A DNA stretch of 64,000 bases from Streptomyces albicerus (GCF_008905045.1 NZ_VWMY01000026.1:27932-91931), one strand, 5' to 3'; positions 15,914 through 24,093 are shown, numbered from the stretch's first letter. Made by a program: numbers and translations. The notes: generated by a model not told the origin, from the sequence alone.

Positions 15914-16711
15914 TCAGGCACTCCCCTCGGGAGGCCCGTCGAGGATCTGCTGGGGGTCGTCGTAGCGCTGGTGGATGTACGGCAACAGGGCCTGCGCGTC
16001 GACCCGTTCCGCGACCTTGCCCTTCTGGTCCGTCGTCTTCTCGCCGAGGGTGATCTCCACGAGTGCGCGTACGGGAAGGTCGGCGACCGGGTCGTACATG
16101 GACTCCCGGAGGATGACATCGCCGGTGATCCGCTCCAGCTTCCGCACCTTCTCGTTGCGCAGACAGTGCACGAGGACGGGGTCGGCGTCGAAGCCCGAAC
16201 CGTCCACCGCGGGAAGGAACTTGAAGTAGAAGTCGGTCTTCTGCGTCGGCTCCGGCAGAGGCAGGGCACCGCTGACGGCTCCGCGTACCTCCACGAACGC
16301 GATGCCGTGCCGGGCGAGCGCGGCGCGCACGACGAGACCCTCGCGCTCGACGGTCACCTCGCCGAGCTTCTTGGGCTCGCCGAAAACCTCGCGGCCGCCG
16401 ATGAGGGCCCGCTCGTGGGTCATCGGCATGACGAGCGGATACCAGCCCTCGACGCCGTCGTGCGCGGCGGCGACCGCGAACGAGCCCGCGCCCAGGGGGT
16501 ATCCGGGCAGGTCGACCTTGCTGATGTTCACCCGGACCAGGGGCCGCCCGGTGGGTTTGAGCGGGGGCGGCAGGACCGCCGCGATGGCGTCCGGGTCGCT
16601 CTCCCAGACGGCCACCACACCGGTGGACCAGATGTCGGGGAGCCGGGAGCTCGCGGTGCGCGCGGCGGAGATCTCCGCCTCGGTCCGCGCGCCGTACCGT
16701 ACGCGTGCCAT
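15914..16711 (-). CDS. Acetoacetate decarboxylase-like protein
   Basis: A 265-residue protein starting at ATG 16711, with GGAGGG about ten bases upstream. The fold signature is clear: WSTGVVAVWESDP, then LVRVNISKVDLPGYP, and GREVFGEPKKLGEV, which contains the GEPKK segment where acetoacetate decarboxylases carry the Schiff-base lysine. Members decarboxylate beta-keto acids or act as aldolase-dehydratases. It appears to be the first gene of the four-gene operon running down to 12374. No regulator gene is adjacent, and I see no clear operator in the 233 bp upstream. Confidence 0.85.
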   Translation of the reverse strand: MARVRYGARTEAEISAARTASSRLPDIWSTGVVAVWESDPDAIAAVLPPPLKPTGRPLVRVNISKVDLPGYPLGAGSFAVAAAHDGVEGWYPLVMPMTHERALIGGREVFGEPKKLGEVTVEREGLVVRAALARHGIAFVEVRGAVSGALPLPEPTQKTDFYFKFLPAVDGSGFDADPVLVHCLRNEKVRKLERITGDVILRESMYDPVADLPVRALVEITLGEKTTDQKGKVAERVDAQALLPYIHQRYDDPQQILDGPPEGSA

Positions 16712-16944
16712 GTCGTACCGCCCTCCGCGTCGCGTGCTTTCCAGGCGCGCAGCACAGTCGCACCGGACGGGGCAATGGTCCATAGCCGTGCAACCACAAG
16801 CCTGCGCCGACACCGACGGACGAACCTGACCGAACCTCCTACGTCACTGATCGCCCGTCACATAACTCCCGCGTCGTACGGCCCGCCCAGGAGGACCGAC
16901 TCCGGGGACAGGACTGTCAGTCGCGCCCCTTATCCTCAGTGACC

Positions 16945-17937
16945 ATGCTCGAAGACCGTCAGACCGCACCGTCCGCCGCCGCGTGGCCGGCCGCGTATCC
17001 GCAGGGATACGCGGTCGTCGACGTGGAGACCACAGGACTGGCCCGCGACGACCGCATAGTGTCCGCCGCGGTCTACCGGTTGGACGCGCGCGGCGAGGTC
17101 GAGGACCACTGGTACACGATGGTCAACCCGGAGCGGGACCCGGGACCGGTGTGGATCCACGGTCTGACGAGCGACATGCTCGAAGGGGCGCCCCTCTTCC
17201 CGGACATCGCCGAGGAGTTCGCGACCCGGCTCGACGGCCGCGTGCTCGTCGCGCACAACGCGGTGTTCGACTGGTCGATGATCGCGCGGGAGTACGCGCG
17301 CGCGGAGCGCGAGGCGCCGGTCCGTCAGCGGCTGTGCACCATCGCGCTGTCCAAGGAGCTGGGCCTGCCGCTGGCCAACCACAAGCTGGAGTCGCTCGCG
17401 GCCCACTTCGGCGTCGTACAGCAGCGCGCGCACCACGCGCTGGACGACGCGCGCGTGCTGGCCGAGGCGTTCCGGCCGAGTCTGCGGGCCGCCGCGCGCG
17501 GTGGTCTGCGGCTGCCGCTGCTCGAGTGCCGGCCGCTGACGGAGTGGTCGGACCGGTCGGCGCCGCGCATCGGTCGGCAGTCCGGCTCCGGCTCGGGCGG
17601 CTACCCGTCCGGGAGTTGGCGCCCGTCGCGCAAGCGGCCCGCCTGCCCGTACCCGAACCCCGGGCGGTACGAACCGGGCAAGCCGCTCAAACAGGGCATG
17701 CGTATCGCGTTCTCCGGGGACACCTCGGTCGACCGCGAGCTCCTGGAGGACCGTGCCGTCGAGGCCGGACTGCATGTCGCGACGAGCCTGTCCCGGCTCA
17801 CCAGCCTCCTCGTGACGAACGACCCCGACTCCGGTACGTCCAAGGTGGTCAAGGCCCGCCAGTTCGGCACGCCGGTCGTGGACGAGGCGGCGTTCGGACA
17901 GCTGGTGCGGGATGTGGAGCCGGCGTCGGAGGCGTGA
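16945..17937 (+). CDS. DEDDh 3'-5' exonuclease with C-terminal BRCT domain
   Basis: A 330-residue protein. The N-terminal exonuclease domain (about 18-178) has VVDVETTGLA with the first Asp and Glu, LVAHNAVFDWSM with the second Asp, and HHALDDARV with the catalytic His and last Asp, so all DEDDh residues are present. This resembles the DNA polymerase III epsilon fold. After a Gly/Ser-rich linker (near SGSGSGGYPSG) a BRCT-like domain occupies about 245-325 (IAFSGDTSVDRELLED, SLLVTNDP). A role in DNA repair or RNA processing is inferred. ATG 16945 is chosen; GTG 16939 adds two residues. The gene is followed by a MITE. Confidence 0.9.
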   Translation: MLEDRQTAPSAAAWPAAYPQGYAVVDVETTGLARDDRIVSAAVYRLDARGEVEDHWYTMVNPERDPGPVWIHGLTSDMLEGAPLFPDIAEEFATRLDGRVLVAHNAVFDWSMIAREYARAEREAPVRQRLCTIALSKELGLPLANHKLESLAAHFGVVQQRAHHALDDARVLAEAFRPSLRAAARGGLRLPLLECRPLTEWSDRSAPRIGRQSGSGSGGYPSGSWRPSRKRPACPYPNPGRYEPGKPLKQGMRIAFSGDTSVDRELLEDRAVEAGLHVATSLSRLTSLLVTNDPDSGTSKVVKARQFGTPVVDEAAFGQLVRDVEPASEA

Positions 17938-17952
17938 GCGGACGTCCGGGCC

Positions 17953-18187
17953 TAGGGCCTGTCTGACAATTCCCGTCGTCGCCCGGAGGGCGGCCGCGCG
18001 GCGTCAGGTGCGTGCTCTGGGGGTCCCCCCGGCCGGAGGCTGGGGGAGTGCCGGGCGTAGAGCCTCGTACTGGACGTACTTGGGTCTGCGCCTGGTGCGG
18101 CGAGTGGGGCACCTCCCACGCCCTTAAAGGCAGTGGGGGAGCGTGCATGGCGTCGCGAGGCAGACGAGAATTGTCAGACAGGCCCTA
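17953..18187. mobile_element. 231-bp MITE with 18-bp terminal inverted repeats, flanked by TA
   Basis: The 18-bp ends GGGCCTGTCTGACAATTC (17955-17972) and its exact complement (18168-18185) bound a 231-bp non-coding element. Each end is flanked by TA (17953-17954 and 18186-18187), and the palindromic CCTAGG context extends the match to 22 bp. TA duplication is typical of IS630/Tc1-type transposition. No transposase is encoded. The interior contains a G/C-run hairpin (GGGGGTCCCCCCGG...). I recall this sequence type as widespread in Streptomyces. It fills most of the 345-bp gap between the exonuclease and metallothionein-like genes. Confidence 0.85.
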
Positions 18188-18282
18188 GGGTGAACGCGGG
18201 CATCGGGGCGTACGGGTGATTGGCGGGCGACTCGCCCCGCGACCGCTCGCCCGCGCCGCCCCGGCGGCCCACCCTGTGGCGC

Positions 18283-18516
18283 ATGGCACGTTGTGAGGTC
18301 TGCGGAAACGACTACGGCATGACGTTCGAGGTGCACGCGCAGGGCGCGGTGCACGTCTTCGACTGCTTCTCCTGCGCCATCCATCGCATGGCGCCCATCT
18401 GCGAGCACTGTCGCGTCCAGATCATCGGCCAGGGAGTCGAGGTCGAGGGCCACTGGTACTGCGGGGCGCACTGCGCCCGCGCGGAGGGGAGGACGGGGAT
18501 CGTCGACAAGGTCTGA
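18283..18516 (+). CDS. Prokaryotic metallothionein-like zinc protein
   Basis: A 77-residue protein beginning MARCEVCGNDYG. It has nine cysteines, most in pairs: CEVC, CFSC, CEHC and CGAHC, with histidines beside them (AIHRMAPICEHC, EGHWYCGAHC). This is the pattern of the small actinobacterial proteins assigned to the prokaryotic metallothionein family, which bind Zn or other soft metals. Phe/His-rich FEVHAQGAVHVFDCF lies between the first and second pairs. A structural zinc-ribbon role is equally possible. ATG 18283 is chosen because upstream residues are Pro/Arg-rich and look non-coding. It lies just before the SURF1 gene. Confidence 0.75.
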   Translation: MARCEVCGNDYGMTFEVHAQGAVHVFDCFSCAIHRMAPICEHCRVQIIGQGVEVEGHWYCGAHCARAEGRTGIVDKV

Positions 18517-18597
18517 GCCGCTCCGCCGTCCGAGCAACCCCCTCCGAGCCCACCCCCCTCCCGTCCACACCCCATGACCGAGTTGTACGGTCGTGGG

Positions 18598-19389
18598 GTG
18601 TACCGCTTCCTGTTGTCCCGGCAGTGGGTGATCCTCACCCTCATCGCGCTCGCGCTCATCCCGACGATGATCGAGCTGGGCTTCTGGCAGCTGCACCGGC
18701 ACGAGCAGCGGGTCGCGCTGAACAAGGTGATCTCGGACTCGCTGGCCGCGAAGCCGGTGCCCGCCGAGTCGCTCACCGCGCCGGGCGGCGCGGTCGAGGA
18801 CGACGACATATACCGCCGGGTCACCGCGAAGGGCACCTTCGACACCGGGCACGAGGTCGTCGTGCGCCGCCGTACCAACTCCGACGACGAGGTCGGCTTC
18901 CACGTCCTGACCCCGTTCGTCCTGGACGACGGCCGGGTCCTGATGGTCAACCGCGGCTGGATCCCCGCGAACGGCGTGCAGACCGAGTTCCCGAAGATCC
19001 CCGCGCCCGCGAAGGGCGAGACCACCGTCACCGGCCGGCTGATGGCCGACGAGACGACCGCCGACAGCGGTATCAAGGACGTCCGCGGTCTCCCCGACCG
19101 CCAGGTCATGCTGATCAACAGCGAGCAGCAGGCGGAGGCGCTCGGCAAGCAGGTCCTCGGCGGCTACATCGAGATGACCGCGCCGGAGCCGAAGGGCGAC
19201 AGCCCCGAGCTGCTCGCGGAGCCCGACCACAGCAGCATCGGTACCCACATGGCGTACGCGGTCCAGTGGTGGCTGTTCGCAGCGGGCGTCCCGGTGGGCT
19301 GGGTGATCCTGGTCCGCCGCGAGCGCCGGGACCGGGCGGAAGCGGCTACCGCGCAGACCGAGCCGGAGACGGAGCCGGCCACCGTCTGA
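18598..19389 (+). CDS. SURF1 family cytochrome oxidase assembly protein
   Basis: A 263-residue membrane protein with one span near each end: WVILTLIALALIPTMIELGFWQL at the N-terminus and YAVQWWLFAAGVPVGWVILV at the C-terminus, with the extracytoplasmic domain between. Family motifs include GFWQLHRHEQR just after the first span, the central HVLTPFVLDDGRVLMVNRGW, and HMAYAVQWW. SURF1 helps insert haem into cytochrome aa3 oxidase. The start is probably GTG 18598; ATG 18574 would add eight residues, and neither has a strong ribosome site. A dispersed repeat copy follows the gene. Confidence 0.92.
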   Translation: MYRFLLSRQWVILTLIALALIPTMIELGFWQLHRHEQRVALNKVISDSLAAKPVPAESLTAPGGAVEDDDIYRRVTAKGTFDTGHEVVVRRRTNSDDEVGFHVLTPFVLDDGRVLMVNRGWIPANGVQTEFPKIPAPAKGETTVTGRLMADETTADSGIKDVRGLPDRQVMLINSEQQAEALGKQVLGGYIEMTAPEPKGDSPELLAEPDHSSIGTHMAYAVQWWLFAAGVPVGWVILVRRERRDRAEAATAQTEPETEPATV

Positions 19390-19403
19390 GGACTGCGGTC
19401 CTG

Positions 19404-19446
19404 CGCGGGGAACTGCGCGACCAGCCACAGCCGACCCGCAGCCGAA
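19404..19446. repeat. Dispersed intergenic palindromic repeat, copy 2
   Basis: GCGCGGGGAACTGCGCGACC, followed by AGCCACAGCCGACCCGCAGCCG, matches the copies at 25441 and 30262 in this orientation and those at 284 and 22139 in the other. It lies in the 136-bp gap after SURF1. A GGAC-TGCG-GTCC mini-hairpin precedes it. Confidence 0.75.
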
Positions 19447-19525
19447 ACACCACCCATCCAGCAAAGGCAGTCGGCGAGACAATCCCCTGGGATTGATCGC
19501 CGGATGCCAAGGGAACCCGGCACAC

Positions 19526-21337
19526 GTGCACCCATCCATCGAGGACTACGCACTCATCGGCGACCACCAGACCGCCGCCCTGGTCGGGCGGGACGGGTCG
19601 ATCGACTGGCTCTGTCTGCCACGGTTCGACTCGGCGGCCTGCTTCGCGAAGCTGCTGGGCGTCGAGGAGAACGGGCACTGGCGGATCGCGCCGAAAGGAG
19701 CGGGCGCCTGCACCCGGCGGGCGTACCGGCCCGACTCCCTCGTGCTCGACACCGAGTGGGAGACCGAGGACGGCACGGTACGCGTCACCGACCTGATGCC
19801 GCAGCGCGACCGCGCCCCCGACGTCGTACGGATCGTCGAAGGCCTCAAGGGCCGGGTGACCGTGCGCAGCACGCTGCGGCTGCGCTTCGACTACGGCTCG
19901 ATCGTGCCGTGGATGCGCAAGTCGGACAGCCATCGTGTGGCCGTCGCGGGCCCCGACTCGGTGTGGCTGCGCAGCGAGCCCGGCGTGCGCACCTGGGGCA
20001 AGGACTTCGGTACGCACTCGGAGTTCACGGTCGCCGAGGGCGAGCAGGTCGCCTTCGTCCTGACCTGGCACCCCTCGCACGAACCGCGCCCCGCGCTCGT
20101 CGACCCGCACGAGGCGCTGGAGTCGAGCCTCGCCGACTGGCAGGCGTGGGCGGCCCGCTGCCGCTACGACGGCCCGCACCGGGACGCGGTCGTCCGCTCC
20201 CTGGTCACTCTCAAGGCCCTCACCTACGCGCCGACCGGCGGCATCGTCGCGGCCCCCACGACCTCGCTCCCCGAGGAGATCGGCGGCGTGCGCAACTGGG
20301 ACTACCGCCACTGCTGGCTGCGCGACTCCACGCTCACCCTGGGCGCGCTGCTCGCGTGCGGCTACCAGGAGGAGGCGGAGGCCTGGCGCGACTGGCTGCT
20401 GCGCGCGGCGGCGGGCGACCCGGCGGATCTGCAGATCATGTACGGGCTCGCGGGCGAGCGGCGGATCCCCGAGTACGAGCTGGCGTGGCTGCCCGGTTTC
20501 CGCGGCTCGGCGCCGGTCCGGGTCGGCAACGACGCCGTACGGCAGTTGCAGCTCGACGTGTACGGCGAGGTGATCGACTCGCTCGCGCTCGCGCAGCGCG
20601 CGGGCCTGCCCTCCAAGCCGCACATGTGGCGGGTGCGCCAGGCCCTGATGGAGTTCCTGCGGTCGAACTGGCGCGAGCCGGACGAGGGGCTGTGGGAAGT
20701 ACGCGGCCCGCGCCGCCACTTCGTGCACTCGAAGGTGATGACGTGGGTGGCCGCCGACCGCACGGTCCGCACCCTGGAGGAGAACCCCGGCCTGCGCGGC
20801 GACGTGGACCGCTGGCGCGCGATGCGTGACGAGGTGCACCGCGAGGTGTGCGAGCGCGGCTACGACCCGGAGCGCAACACCTTCACGCAGTCGTACGGCT
20901 CCCGCGAACTGGACGCCGCGCTGCTGCTCATCCCCCGCCTCGGCTTCCTTCCGCCGGACGACCCGAGGGTGGTCGGCACGATCGACGCGGTGCGCGACGA
21001 ACTCGGCAGCGACGGTTTCCTGCGCCGTTACAGCTCGGACCAGACGGTCATCGACGGACTGCCGGGCCGCGAGGGCACGTTCCTGGTCTGTTCCTTCTGG
21101 CTCGCGGACGCGCTGCACATGACGGGACGTACGAAGGAGGCACGCGAGCTGTTCGAGCGCATGGTTGCCCTCCGCAACGACGTGGGGCTGCTGGCCGAGG
21201 AGTACGACCCGGCGGCCGGCCACCAACTCGGCAACTTCCCGCAGGCGTTCAGCCACATCGGCCTGGTGGGCACCGCCCTCGCCCTGTTCGACGGGGAGGG
21301 GGAGGATGAGAGTCCCGATGAGGAGGGGGCAGGATAG
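19526..21337 (+). CDS. Glycoside hydrolase family 15 protein (trehalase/glucoamylase-like)
   Basis: A 603-residue cytoplasmic-looking enzyme without a signal peptide. The N-terminal beta-sandwich domain contains SIEDYALIGDHQTAALVG and DGSIDWLCLPRFDS. The (alpha/alpha)6 barrel follows, with SLPEEIGGVRNWDYRHCWLRDS carrying a candidate catalytic Glu, and NFPQAFSHIGLV at the end. This architecture is that of actinobacterial GH15 proteins, some of which are trehalases and others glucoamylase-like. The start is GTG 19526; the frame is open back to 19493. It overlaps no neighbour, and the SDR gene starts 5 bp downstream, suggesting one transcript. Confidence 0.9.
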   Translation: MHPSIEDYALIGDHQTAALVGRDGSIDWLCLPRFDSAACFAKLLGVEENGHWRIAPKGAGACTRRAYRPDSLVLDTEWETEDGTVRVTDLMPQRDRAPDVVRIVEGLKGRVTVRSTLRLRFDYGSIVPWMRKSDSHRVAVAGPDSVWLRSEPGVRTWGKDFGTHSEFTVAEGEQVAFVLTWHPSHEPRPALVDPHEALESSLADWQAWAARCRYDGPHRDAVVRSLVTLKALTYAPTGGIVAAPTTSLPEEIGGVRNWDYRHCWLRDSTLTLGALLACGYQEEAEAWRDWLLRAAAGDPADLQIMYGLAGERRIPEYELAWLPGFRGSAPVRVGNDAVRQLQLDVYGEVIDSLALAQRAGLPSKPHMWRVRQALMEFLRSNWREPDEGLWEVRGPRRHFVHSKVMTWVAADRTVRTLEENPGLRGDVDRWRAMRDEVHREVCERGYDPERNTFTQSYGSRELDAALLLIPRLGFLPPDDPRVVGTIDAVRDELGSDGFLRRYSSDQTVIDGLPGREGTFLVCSFWLADALHMTGRTKEARELFERMVALRNDVGLLAEEYDPAAGHQLGNFPQAFSHIGLVGTALALFDGEGEDESPDEEGAG

Positions 21338-21342
21338 GGACC

Positions 21343-22098
21343 ATGGATCTTGGACTGAAGGACCGTGTCTACGTCGTCACCGGAGCAACGCGCGGCCTGG
21401 GCCACGCCTCCGCGCGTGAGCTCGTCGCCGACGGCGCGAAGGTGATCATCACGGGACGCGACGAGAAGACGGTCGCCGAGGCCGCGACGGCGCTCGGCCC
21501 GAACGCGCACGGCGTCGCCGTGGCCAACGCCGATCCGGCGGCCCCGGAGACCCTGGTCGCGGCCGCGCGCGAGCAGTTCGGCGGCTTCGACGGCATCCTG
21601 ATCAGCGTCGGCGGACCGGCGCCCGGCTTCGTCGCCGACAACACGGACGAGCAGTGGCAGTCGGCGTTCGAGTCCGTCTTCCTGGGCGCGGTGCGGCTGG
21701 CCCGCGCGGCCGCCGCGGAGCTGGGCGAGGGCGGGGTCATCGGCTTCGTGCTCTCCGGTTCGGTGCACGAGCCGATCCCGGGTCTGACCATCTCCAACGG
21801 CCTGCGCCCCGGTCTCGCGGGCTTCGCCAAGTCCCTCTCGGACGAGCTCGGCCCGCGCGGCATCCGCGTGGTCGGCGTGCTTCCGGCCCGTATCGACACG
21901 GATCGCGTGCGCGAGCTGGACGGCCTCTCCGCCGATCCGGAGGGCACGCGGGCGGCCAACGAGGTGCGGATTCCGCTTCGTCGGTACGGCACGCCGGAGG
22001 AGTTCGGGCGGACGGCCGCGTTCTTGTTGTCTCCGGCCGCGTCTTATCTGACGGGGATCATGGTTCCTGTTGATGGTGGGGCTCGGCACGGGTTCTGA
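21343..22098 (+). CDS. SDR-family protein lacking the usual catalytic tyrosine motif
   Basis: A 251-residue SDR-fold protein. The cofactor motif TGATRGLG is near residue 13 and ITGRDEKTVAEAA follows. A Ser is present at the usual place (LSGSVHEPIPG), but the expected Tyr-x3-Lys is replaced by ISNGLRPGLAGFAKSLSDEL, with no Tyr at the catalytic position. This substitution also occurs in an SDR subgroup I recall with a P-x-L-x-x-S-N-x-L-R pattern, so it may be a real subfamily with altered chemistry rather than a dead enzyme. The end LSPAASYLTGIMVPVDGG is normal. It lies 5 bp after the GH15 gene. Confidence 0.85.
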   Translation: MDLGLKDRVYVVTGATRGLGHASARELVADGAKVIITGRDEKTVAEAATALGPNAHGVAVANADPAAPETLVAAAREQFGGFDGILISVGGPAPGFVADNTDEQWQSAFESVFLGAVRLARAAAAELGEGGVIGFVLSGSVHEPIPGLTISNGLRPGLAGFAKSLSDELGPRGIRVVGVLPARIDTDRVRELDGLSADPEGTRAANEVRIPLRRYGTPEEFGRTAAFLLSPAASYLTGIMVPVDGGARHGF

Positions 22099-22123
22099 AT
22101 GGCGGGGTTGGGTTGTTGTGTGT

Positions 22124-22195
22124 CTGCGGGCCGTGGGGGCTGGTCGCGCAGTTCCCCGCGCCCCTGACGGGGCACGCCCCCCTTTAGGGGCGCGC
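22124..22195. repeat. Dispersed intergenic palindromic repeat, copy 3, with hairpins
   Basis: GGTCGCGCAGTTCCCCGCGC and further CCCC/GGGG arms (CCCCTTTAGGGGCGCG) fill the 98-bp gap between the convergent SDR and AmaP genes. Several stem pairings are possible, so this is a likely bidirectional terminator. Confidence 0.75.
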
Positions 22196-22196
22196 C

Positions 22197-22775
22197 CTAA
22201 CTGACCCGCTCCGCGCGGTGTTTGACCGCGCGGAGGCGCACCTTCGCCGGGAGTGATGCGAGGCCTGCCGAGTCCCTCGCATGGGCCAGTGCCTCCGTGG
22301 TCAGGCGGTGGAGGGCGTCTCCGGGGTCGGCGTGTGGCTCCAGCATCAGTTGGACCCGTGCCTCGGGGACGCTGCGCCGCCCGGTGAGCGACGCCTGTGC
22401 CCGCGCGACGCCGTCCAACGCGCCCGCCTCGCCGGCCAGTACGCCTTCCAGGGCACGCCCCCGCAGCAGCGCGCCCTCGCCGTCGCCGGTGTCGACGAGC
22501 ACCTCGGCGAGCCGGCGCCGCCGCAGCACCGCCGTGAGCCACCACAGGGCGAGCAGCACGGCCACGGCGAGTACGGCGATGACGGTGGGCCACCACCAGC
22601 CGTCGTCCCGCCACCGCGTCCGGTCCGCGTCGCTGAGCAGCACGTCGTTCCGCCCGTCGTGGATCCACCACGAGGGCGGATTCGCGCCGAGACCGACGGC
22701 CAGCACGGAACCGCCGCCCACGACGAGAAGCAGACCCGCGAGGCCCAGCAGGACCCGGTTCACGATCCTCAGCAC
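22197..22775 (-). CDS. amaP: AmaP-like membrane anchor of the Asp23 system
   Basis: A 192-residue protein with two N-terminal membrane spans (about 5-28 and 63-83) separated by a short loop, then a cytoplasmic domain rich in Arg and Glu (LRRRRLAEVLVDTGDGEGALLRGRALEGVL). This layout, and its place at the end of an Asp23 gene cluster, fits AmaP proteins, which tether Asp23 to the membrane in Firmicutes. The start GTG 22775 lies 4 bp after the stop of the upstream gene. The assignment rests on architecture and context more than on strong motifs. It is probably part of an envelope-stress complex. Confidence 0.7.
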   Translation of the reverse strand: MLRIVNRVLLGLAGLLLVVGGGSVLAVGLGANPPSWWIHDGRNDVLLSDADRTRWRDDGWWWPTVIAVLAVAVLLALWWLTAVLRRRRLAEVLVDTGDGEGALLRGRALEGVLAGEAGALDGVARAQASLTGRRSVPEARVQLMLEPHADPGDALHRLTTEALAHARDSAGLASLPAKVRLRAVKHRAERVS

Positions 22776-22779
22776 CGGC

Positions 22780-23454
22780 TCACCCCTTCCGGCCCGGCCG
22801 CGCGACATGCACCGACAGGGCGGGGCGCCGGGCGAGCCCGAGTCCCTTGATGCCGTCGGCGAGCGTGGCGTCCAAGTCGGCGCGTACGTCGTCGAGTTCA
22901 CGGAAGTGCGACACCGCGCGGACGTCGACCTTCGTACGTCCCACGCGGACCCGCACCGATCGCACGCCGGACACCTCCATGGCCCGGTCGCGCAGCACCA
23001 TGGCGGCCGCGCCCCGGTGCAGTCCGGCCCGTACGTCGGGGTGGGCGCGCCGCATCGCCAGGACGTCGCGCAGACCGGGTGTCGCGGCGAGGACGAGCAG
23101 CCAGACGCCGAGGGCCGTCGCCACTCCGGCGCCGACGAGCACCCAGGTGTCGTCGAGGGGCCGCTCGGCGAGCTCGCGGGCCAGGGACCTGCGCCACTGC
23201 ATGGCGGGCCGGTCGGCACGCACGGCGGCGACGTCGTACAGCAGGAGGCCCGCGCCGGCCAGGATCAGCAGCGCGAGGATGCCCGCGGGGACACGGCGTG
23301 CCGACCAGAAGCGGCCCTCTCCGCCCTCGGTGTCGTCGAGGGTGGGCAGGGGTTTGTAGTCCGCCGCGGAGGCGGACTGGCCGAGTTCGTCCTCGGCCGT
23401 CTTCTCGATGACGGGCAGGTGCTGGGTGCTCTCGGAGCCCTGGGGCTCGCTCAT
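22780..23454 (-). CDS. DUF6286-type membrane protein of the Asp23 cluster
   Basis: A 224-residue protein. An acidic, probably disordered N-terminus (about 1-55) is followed by two membrane spans (RVPAGILALLILAGAGLLLYDV at about 62-82, and VGAGVATALGVWLLVLAAT) and a C-terminal cytoplasmic part with GVRSVRVRVGRTKVDVRAVSHF, which resembles one Asp23-like half-domain. The ATG 23454 overlaps the stop of the Asp23 gene upstream (ATGA, 23451-23454). The DUF6286 name is from memory of similar Streptomyces proteins in this gene order. It probably sits in the membrane beside AmaP. Confidence 0.65.
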   Translation of the reverse strand: MSEPQGSESTQHLPVIEKTAEDELGQSASAADYKPLPTLDDTEGGEGRFWSARRVPAGILALLILAGAGLLLYDVAAVRADRPAMQWRRSLARELAERPLDDTWVLVGAGVATALGVWLLVLAATPGLRDVLAMRRAHPDVRAGLHRGAAAMVLRDRAMEVSGVRSVRVRVGRTKVDVRAVSHFRELDDVRADLDATLADGIKGLGLARRPALSVHVARPGRKG

Positions 23455-23852
23455 TGCGTCCTCCCCTGTGCCGCGCCGCGCGTCTGTGCGGAGTGCAACC
23501 GCTCCACCTGGACGGCGACTTCGGGCACTTCCATTCCCGCCAACGTCTCTACCCGCCCCGTGACTTGGCGACGCACGGCACGGCACTGGCCGCCGATGTC
23601 GGAGGGGTAGTCGAGTTCGAGGCTGATCCGGACGCGGGCGGTGTCATGGCGCACGATGACGGTGGCGTGCGGGGGCACGGCGTCGGGCGGCAGCACGTCG
23701 AGGGCTTCGCGCGCCGCGCGTGCGGCGATCTTCGCGACGACCCGGTCGGCGATCCGGAGCGCGCCGCGATCGGCCGGCGCGACGGCCCGGCCGGGGCTGC
23801 CGGGCCGGAGGACCGCGGCGGGCGCTGCGGGGTCGACGGCCTCACCGGACAC
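23451..23852 (-). CDS. Asp23/Gls24 family envelope stress protein (short)
   Basis: A 133-residue protein. IADRVVAKIAARAAREAL, then VRISLELDYPSDIGGQCRAVRRQVTGRVETLAGMEVPEVAVQVERL, is the Asp23 pattern: a helix with a basic face, a strand, and a long amphipathic helix before the closing strand. The basic N-terminus and Ala/Pro-rich leader are not conserved. It starts at GTG 23852, four bases after the stop of the small membrane protein gene. In Firmicutes Asp23 forms a membrane-associated layer in response to alkaline or cell-wall stress. Confidence 0.8.
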   Translation of the reverse strand: MSGEAVDPAAPAAVLRPGSPGRAVAPADRGALRIADRVVAKIAARAAREALDVLPPDAVPPHATVIVRHDTARVRISLELDYPSDIGGQCRAVRRQVTGRVETLAGMEVPEVAVQVERLHSAQTRGAAQGRTQ

Positions 23853-23855
23853 GCG

Positions 23856-24050
23856 TCACCGCCGCCGGTCGTCGCGGGTGCCGCGGGTGCGGAAGAAGTC
23901 ACCGGGGTCCAGGTCCCCCTCGAGGAACCGGCCCACGACGAAGCCGACGGCGCCCAGCGCCGCCACCAGCAGGAAGGCACCGAACCCGCCGAAGTATCCG
24001 GCGAAGCCCAGCGCCATTCCGGCGATCATGCCGATCACGGCCATGCTCAT
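23856..24050 (-). CDS. Small DUF2273-like membrane protein
   Basis: A 64-residue protein with two glycine-rich hydrophobic segments (AVIGMIAGMALGFAGYFGG and AFLLVAALGAVGFVVGRFL) and a charged C-terminal tail with DPGDFFRTRG. This size and layout recalls the DUF2273 proteins that lie between Asp23 and AmaP genes in Firmicutes. ATG 24050 lies 43 bp after the first Asp23 gene. The function is unknown; it may be a membrane partner of Asp23. Confidence 0.7.
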   Translation of the reverse strand: MSMAVIGMIAGMALGFAGYFGGFGAFLLVAALGAVGFVVGRFLEGDLDPGDFFRTRGTRDDRRR

Positions 24051-24093
24051 CGTGCGCTCCTCAGCAGGTCACTAACGGGTCGCCGATACGACT

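Noticed and set aside
13657..16053. Nearly 800-codon open frame on the forward strand, opposite the amidohydrolase/SDR operon
   Set aside because: It lies antisense to well-supported genes, is Arg/Gly/Pro/His-rich and has no family motif. Such shadow frames are expected at high third-position GC.
18124..19539. Large reverse open frame from the MITE through SURF1
   Set aside because: It spans the MITE end, the metallothionein-like gene and SURF1 in antisense and has no recognisable domain.
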